Shown here in pieces: positions 51,287 to 55,466 of a stretch of 55,466 nucleotides of DNA. The notes beneath the pieces were generated by a model. That model saw nothing but the letters and a program-made list of their open reading frames with translations, made no database searches and was not told where the DNA came from. How positions within the stretch are numbered: position 1 is the stretch's first letter; the number at the start of each line of letters is the position of its first letter. Source of the DNA: CAJMNU01 sp905214855 (GTDB lineage: Bacteria; Bacillota; Clostridia; Lachnospirales; Lachnospiraceae); contig CALADM010000032.1 in NCBI GenBank assembly GCA_937890595.1, positions 1 to 55,466 of the forward strand, in the 5' to 3' direction. Made by a program: the position numbers and the translations under genes.

Positions 51287-52579
51287 TTATCTTTCAAATG
51301 GTGATTTTAATCCAAACTCATGAAACAATTTTATTGCATATTCTGGATTATTTAACATCTTTTTAACGATAAGTCTCCATAATTCTTTAAACTCACACCA
51401 TATTTTATATGCCTGTTCTTCCTGCGTTTCTTCTGTTTCTTCTTCCTCTACCTCTTCTATCAATTCACTTTCCCATATCTTTTCAATAAGTTCATCCACT
51501 TCGGAATTGAACCTTTTCAGATAAGCGTCTTCTTTTATATCATACCATTTCTTTTCCTCTAAGACTTCTTCTATTTGTTCTTTTACGCTCATCTCCCACT
51601 GCACATAATCGTCTTTCGCTCCTGAAATCCCAACCTCAATCTCCCATGGGTAAGACTCATTAAATTTGTTGCATTCACTCTCTGTAAGTGGCAAACAAAA
51701 GCAAAATACATCGTCTTCTTTTCTATAATAAATAGTCCCTCTTTGATACTCCCGTTCTCTGATCTTGTCCCAGAGGATCAGGATCATAGTTGGAATAAAT
51801 CCTTCCAACTCCGCAAGTTCCTCATTTCCTAAGAATAGATCTTCCTTGCAAAGTAAGGCTATCTGCTCTTCCAGATCCGTTACTAAAATATCTTCTAATC
51901 TATGTTTCAACACATAAGTAATACCTGCAGCAGAATCCGCATTGATGATCGAATTTCTATTTTTTACATAATCAAAAAGCAGTTTTTTGTATTCTGACCA
52001 GTCACATGCTTTTATAAATTGATCATAATCATCTCGGCGATATCTTTCCAGACGTTTCATATCCACACAAATATTTTCGCTGCTTTTCCCTGTTGACGAA
52101 GGATGGATCAATTCCAAAGGGCTGCATTCCAGATATTTTGCAACACGTTCTAAAACGTCTTTTCTTATCTGTGGATATCTGCTTTCTCTGTATCTTTTCT
52201 CAAGATTATGATATCCACTATAGCAAATCTCACCTTCAAATCCCTGCATCTTGTCAGAATATGCTTCATTTTTTCCCTTATCTTTTTTGTTTTTCCTATC
52301 CCTCCACTCCTCAATCTTCTCAATATTAATGACAATCCTCTTATTTTCTACCTTTAATTCAGATTTTTCCTCATCTGTCAGTTTTTCCATCATCTCATTC
52401 CACTTGGAAGATTCTCCTTTTACTGCTACATATTTTGAGGTGTCAAAATCCTCAGGAATAAACTTGGGTAAATCACTCTCCTGAAAGCCATGTACATCAA
52501 TTATCCGTTTCAATTCTTCACTTTTTAATAATATCATAGGTGATTTTTTGGGAGTTTTTCCACTGTTCTTTGTTTTCAT
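51287..52579 (-). CDS. Large protein of unknown function next to the RNA ligase gene
   Basis: A 430-residue cytoplasmic protein I do not recognise. It starts with a short basic tail, then a region (about residues 100-190) that includes YRESRYPQIRKDVLERVAKYLECSPLELIH, which has the shape of an XRE-type helix-turn-helix. A long helical centre follows (LFDYVKNRNSIINADSAAGI), then a strand-rich block (YYRKEDDVFCFCLP) and a very acidic coiled coil (ELIEEVEEEETEETQEE). Its position directly upstream of the RNA ligase gene, 64 bp after its stop, suggests the same transcript. Function unknown. Confidence 0.5.
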   Translation of the reverse strand: MKTKNSGKTPKKSPMILLKSEELKRIIDVHGFQESDLPKFIPEDFDTSKYVAVKGESSKWNEMMEKLTDEEKSELKVENKRIVINIEKIEEWRDRKNKKDKGKNEAYSDKMQGFEGEICYSGYHNLEKRYRESRYPQIRKDVLERVAKYLECSPLELIHPSSTGKSSENICVDMKRLERYRRDDYDQFIKACDWSEYKKLLFDYVKNRNSIINADSAAGITYVLKHRLEDILVTDLEEQIALLCKEDLFLGNEELAELEGFIPTMILILWDKIREREYQRGTIYYRKEDDVFCFCLPLTESECNKFNESYPWEIEVGISGAKDDYVQWEMSVKEQIEEVLEEKKWYDIKEDAYLKRFNSEVDELIEKIWESELIEEVEEEETEETQEEQAYKIWCEFKELWRLIVKKMLNNPEYAIKLFHEFGLKSPFER

Positions 52580-52655
52580 GAATCATTTACCCCTTTCTTT
52601 CAATTTTCATATTAGATGTACGATAAACTCTAAAAATCTCATATAGAAATTTAAA

Positions 52656-52985
52656 TTACCAACGTGTCATATTCTTCTCAAACTTGCTAGTATAGGATTT
52701 TTTTAATTCCTCTGCCGATATCCCATAACAAAGCAAAATGTCATTGTAATACATAAGAACATCTGCCAATTCTTCAATAAGGTTGGCTCTCAATTTTCTA
52801 TCCTGACTCACAGTTTCTTCACCATGTTTCTTTATAATATCAATTACTTCCCCTATTTCTCCGATCATCCAAAGCAACTGATCTTTCCCACGTTCAGGGC
52901 AGATCGGTTTCCACTTATCCTTATACTTTTCCTGTAGTAATATTTGCATTTCAAGCATTTCATTGATTCCAAAATCGTCTATCAT
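52656..52985 (-). CDS. MazG-like nucleotide pyrophosphohydrolase
   Basis: A 109-residue all-alpha NTP pyrophosphatase-type protein. The MazG metal-binding pattern GEIGEVIDII (E..E) and NLIEELADVLMYYND (E..D) is present. Members clear non-canonical nucleotides or lower nucleotide pools, sometimes in phage defence. It starts after GAGGT and is 76 bp from the unknown 430-aa gene's start. Confidence 0.85.
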   Translation of the reverse strand: MIDDFGINEMLEMQILLQEKYKDKWKPICPERGKDQLLWMIGEIGEVIDIIKKHGEETVSQDRKLRANLIEELADVLMYYNDILLCYGISAEELKKSYTSKFEKNMTRW

Positions 52986-53058
52986 TTTACCTCTGTAACC
53001 TCTATAACTTCAAGATTTTCCGTTCTGTTCAACTTCCCAATATATAGTATTACATATT

Positions 53059-53882
53059 CTATTGAATCTGTATCCAATCAAGTATTGTTGTAAGGGGCAC
53101 TTCATAGTTTTGAACCTTAGTATTATATTCATCCTCGGTAATCTCATTTCCATTTTGAAAATAGGTAAATACAGGACTATCATTTTCCAAATGAGCGACT
53201 GTAGCAAAAGAATCTATTAATTCAGGAGTAAATCCATCATTACCTATTTTGTAAAAATCACTACCATATTCAGCAGCGCTGCTGCTGTAAAGTACTTCTA
53301 TCACACCATTTTCATAAAGGGAAAAATTCGTTCTATACCCAAAGTTTATTTCTGGAAAAATATGAACCACATTGGTTCCGTCATAACCATATAAATCATA
53401 ATTCCAAGGAGAAAAATTTGGATTTGATACACTGTTTTCACCGCCTGCAATAACAAGTTCCATTGTTCCATTTCCATCTATATCATAAAATGTATAATAA
53501 ATATCCTGTTTATGAGTACGGATTTCAAGACCAATATTTTCTCCAAAATTGCTCTCATAAGTATCTGAATCCCGAAGATCCATATAAAAGTCATTCTGAA
53601 CCATATCACTATATTCTGCTAAAACATGATCATAAATATCTGTTGATAATACCTCTTGATGATCTTCTGTATTATTTTCATTTGTTATATTTTCATTTTG
53701 GCTTTCTTTTTTATATCATTATCTATCACCAAACTCATATCCGTTGAAATTTCTTCCCCAGCCCCAGTTGTTTCTATTTTCACTTCTTCCATTTTATCCA
53801 TTCCACAGCCACAAAATAAAACTGTCACTGATACAAGCACTGCAGTCACTATGTATGTTTTATTTATTCTTTTAATTTTCAT
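53059..53882 (-). pseudogene. Lipoprotein gene split by a -1 frameshift at A_AAA_AAG
   Basis: The first part (from 53882, MKIKRINKTY after AAGGGAGTG) carries a lipoprotein-type signal (VSVTVLFCGCG) and stops after about 65 residues. A second frame from within 53700 down to 53059 continues with QNENITNENN, a DIDGNGTMELVIAGG calcium-loop-like motif typical of VCBS/FG-GAP repeats, and ends DWIQIQ. The frames meet at AAAAAAG (53706-53712) in phase A_AAA_AAG; a -1 slip there gives one 274-residue protein. It could be a homopolymer indel (6 versus 7 A), a sequencing error, or programmed frameshifting. No strong downstream stem is visible. Confidence 0.7.
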
Positions 53883-54025
53883 AAATTTCACTCCCTTAAT
53901 TAAATTCTGATTTACCATTTACTTGTATAGATTATAGCATAAAACTTGCAAGCAATTCCACCAAATCTTTGGTGCTATATTCAAAAAAACAGAGAAAATC
54001 GGATTTCTATAATAGTCTCCAAATT

Positions 54026-54222
54026 TCCTCTATTTTCTTCTTATCTATATTCTCCTAACCATCTTGTCGCACAGTGTGCCATATTGATATGTTCCATACA
54101 ATTCAGCAGTATCCGAAATGATATTTTCGGCATTACCTATTACAATCTTTCCAATTGTGAGTATGCTTTCCTAAGTCGACTTTGCTCCTCTTGCAATTAT
54201 AGGCTTTAAGACAAGAATGATA
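54026..54222 (-). pseudogene. Decayed coding remnant
   Basis: Two minus-strand frames hold short protein-like runs, QSRLRKAYSQLERL and ENIISDTAELYGTYQYGTLC, which are offset and interrupted by stops. Neither has a ribosome binding site. I read this as fragments of a lost accessory gene. Nothing else is seen between 53883 and 54222. Confidence 0.3.
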
Positions 54223-54321
54223 TTAACCAATCCCTGAATCTCGTCTCAAATTTTCAAGTACTCTGTCTTCAATCATTGCCTTTGCCTCCATAAATATCTC
54301 TTTACTCAGCTGCGAAATATT
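54223..54321 (-). other. In-frame continuation of the next gene beyond its TGA
   Basis: After the TGA that ends the 213-residue gene, 32 further sense codons follow in the same frame (NISQLSKEIFMEAKAMIEDR, then RVLENLRRDSGIG-like codons) before a TAA at 54223-54225. The composition is that of real protein. Either the gene was shortened by a stop mutation or the codons belong to a leftover. Confidence 0.4.
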
Positions 54322-54963
54322 TCAATCAACATTGTCTTCTGAATTGGAAAACCACTCATCAACAATTCTTTTTTCAGTATCAGAAAAACCAAAGTCATCT
54401 TTTGTATCGTTCCAAGATTTTTCATCGTTGTCGATACCATATCCAAAAATGACTTCATAATGATTGCCATTGTAAACCCAAGAAGCTTTCCATCTTGTAC
54501 AATATCCTTTTTCCATTACTTTTCCATATTTCTTACAATATCTTCGAATAACCCTTTTTTTCTTCTTACCTATCTTTTCTTTTATATGATCAAACATATA
54601 GTTGCAAGGTATAAAACTTTTGTATTTCACACTCTTATCCAACATTTCAAGCGTCACACTTGGCAGACCATCAAAATAGAATGTTTCTGATAAAAATTGA
54701 CTAAAAACAACCGAACCAATAATTTTATTATGAGAGATAACACTAAAACCTGCCTTAGAAAAGCAGAGCATGAAATTTTCATCACCAGCATACACATAAA
54801 ACATTCCATCAATAAAAACTTCTCTGTCTTTCTTGATATTTTTATCATAATATGTTGCTTTTTCACAAATATATCCTGTGTCTGAACAATCCATAAACAA
54901 ATCCATATTTTTATTAATGAATTTTCCATTTATCTTTAACAATGCACCATATTCTAAAATAGC
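54322..54963 (-). CDS. Conserved protein of unknown function
   Basis: A 213-residue cytoplasmic protein starting at MAILEYGALLKINGKFINKN, 10 nt after AAGGAGG. Features: an N-terminal beta-rich half (TGYICEKATYY, FYVYAGDENFMLCFSKAGFSVI, ETFYFDGLPSVTLEML) and a C-terminal half with a lysine-rich stretch (KKKKRVIRRYCKKYGKVM), a cluster of Cys/Trp and GYGIDNDEKSWND. I recall similar hypothetical proteins in Clostridia accessory regions but no function. The stop may be secondary; see 54223-54321. Confidence 0.55.
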   Translation of the reverse strand, partial: AILEYGALLKINGKFINKNMDLFMDCSDTGYICEKATYYDKNIKKDREVFIDGMFYVYAGDENFMLCFSKAGFSVISHNKIIGSVVFSQFLSETFYFDGLPSVTLEMLDKSVKYKSFIPCNYMFDHIKEKIGKKKKRVIRRYCKKYGKVMEKGYCTRWKASWVYNGNHYEVIFGYGIDNDEKSWNDTKDDFGFSDTEKRIVDEWFSNSEDNVD

Positions 54964-55202
54964 CATATTTATCAAATCCTCCTTAGAAACATTATACAAC
55001 TAACAGCTATTTAATATAAATAAAATCAGATAGGTTAAACTAATTTTAAGATTATCTTCAATCAAGAGAAGTGACTCCCCAAGAATACTATGTATTCAAA
55101 TAAATTTTATTTTGACAATATCTTGCAAGTTGTTGTTGATGCAATACTAGTAGTATAAATCTGTCCTGTTCTTTATTTTGTAAATGTTGCAATGGTGTAC
55201 AA
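54964..55202. other. AT-rich gene-free stretch with a possible promoter
   Basis: 239 bases with no supported gene. TTGTTG and TATAAA 18 bp apart near 55132-55160 could form a plus-strand promoter for the short reading frames at the right edge. Confidence 0.3.
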
Positions 55203-55325
55203 ATGGAACATAATAAAAAATTTAATAATGGACTACCAATCTTACACAAAGTACCGCCCAAACGAGACTACAGATGGTATTTTTGTATCATGACAGAGAA
55301 AAGAAAACTTCCCACGGGGGCTTGA
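55203..55325 (+). CDS. Possible 40-residue peptide
   Basis: An ATG-initiated frame of 40 codons (MEHNKKFNNGLPILHKVPPK then a basic, aromatic second half ending KLPTGA). It lacks a good ribosome binding site. Its stop codon TGA falls at the left arm of the terminator at 55317-55342. A second overlapping 33-codon frame also exists, so coding is uncertain. Confidence 0.3.
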   Translation: MEHNKKFNNGLPILHKVPPKRDYRWYFCIMTEKRKLPTGA

Positions 55326-55347
55326 CTGAAAAGTTAAGCCCCTTTTT
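55317..55347 (+). terminator. Strong intrinsic terminator at the right edge
   Basis: GGGGCTT/AAGCCCC stem (55317-55323, 55336-55342) followed by TTTTT. Confidence 0.85.
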
Positions 55348-55375
55348 CATGCCAAAAAACAGGAGATAAATGCTT

Positions 55376-55435
55376 ATGGCAGATGATAAAACCCCAAAAA
55401 TACCAGAACAGTGTTGTGGTATACTAAAGTTGTAA
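55376..55435 (+). CDS. Possible 19-residue leader-type peptide
   Basis: AGGAG at 55361-55365 is followed by ATG at 55370 and 55376; the frame reads MADDKTPKIPEQCCGILKL and stops. A double cysteine near the end is notable. It may be a leader peptide for a gene beyond the window, or the start of a regulatory region. Weak support. Confidence 0.25.
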   Translation: MADDKTPKIPEQCCGILKL

Positions 55436-55466
55436 CATTCCGTTCGGATAAAATAGAATAAAACGA

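Noticed and set aside
53946..54209. Plus-strand 87-codon frame in the decay zone.
   Set aside because: No ribosome binding site; the minus strand has more protein-like runs.
1..55466. CRISPR arrays, tRNA and rRNA genes.
   Set aside because: No regularly spaced repeats of 25-40 bp, no tRNA-like TTCGAATC arms and no rRNA signatures were seen.

Overview
The window looks like a chromosome segment from a low-GC, anaerobic, gut-type Firmicute of the Lachnospiraceae/Clostridia kind. The signs are DUF1836 and DUF4366 family proteins, a YerC/TrpR-like regulator, a pyrophosphate-type phosphofructokinase, meso-diaminopimelate dehydrogenase, a sodium-pumping decarboxylase operon, AGGAGG-type ribosome binding sites and many intrinsic terminators. 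I see no rRNA, tRNA, CRISPR array or intact transposase. Species cannot be fixed from the sequence alone.

Layout. (1) 1-2206 is the edge of an integrated mobile element: a truncated D5/P4-type primase-helicase, three copies of a 13-bp iteron, a candidate small RNA, an excisionase, and att-like core repeats abutting the 3' end of rlmD. The rlmD gene itself carries a C-terminal extension bounded by the same core. (2) 2207-32089 is mostly housekeeping and metabolic: rlmD, pcrA, a circularly permuted GH3 beta-glucosidase, an M28 peptidase, two HAD phosphatases, a five-gene biotin-dependent decarboxylase/Na+ pump operon, PPi-PFK, a SleB-type hydrolase, a lipoprotein, leuCD with a divergent LysR gene, ilvN-ilvC, map and ddh. 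(3) 32090-37104 holds an unusual set: a glycosyltransferase fused to a MarR-like winged helix, a long structured leader that separates a perfect Shine-Dalgarno from its start codon by about 460 nt, an APC permease and a UcpA-like dehydrogenase. (4) 37105-46500 holds regulators and stress functions: BlaR1/BlaI-like sensor and repressor with paired operators, a NifX/twin-MinD iron-sulfur cluster, and a MarR-kinase-MATE operon with its own operators. (5) 46501-55466 is more accessory: a yybP-ykoY-type manganese riboswitch ahead of an uncharacterised gene and YccF, then GNAT, P-loop kinase, RNA ligase, an unknown 430-aa protein, MazG-like protein, a lipoprotein gene split at an A_AAA_AAG heptamer, and decayed gene fragments.

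How the genes work together. The decarboxylase operon supplies both carboxyltransferase types, a biotin carrier and both membrane subunits, so it can couple decarboxylation to Na+ export. leuCD and ilvNC serve branched-chain amino acid synthesis, although leuA, leuB, ilvB and ilvD are not here. Several regulators (LysR, BlaI, MarR, and probably the glycosyltransferase-MarR fusion) sit next to palindromes overlapping their own promoters. The most novel-looking items are the glycosyltransferase-MarR fusion with the following leader RNA, the manganese riboswitch controlling an unrecognised gene, the stacked att cores in rlmD, a sodium-pump signature motif reused in an unrelated membrane peptidase, and the RNA ligase neighbourhood.
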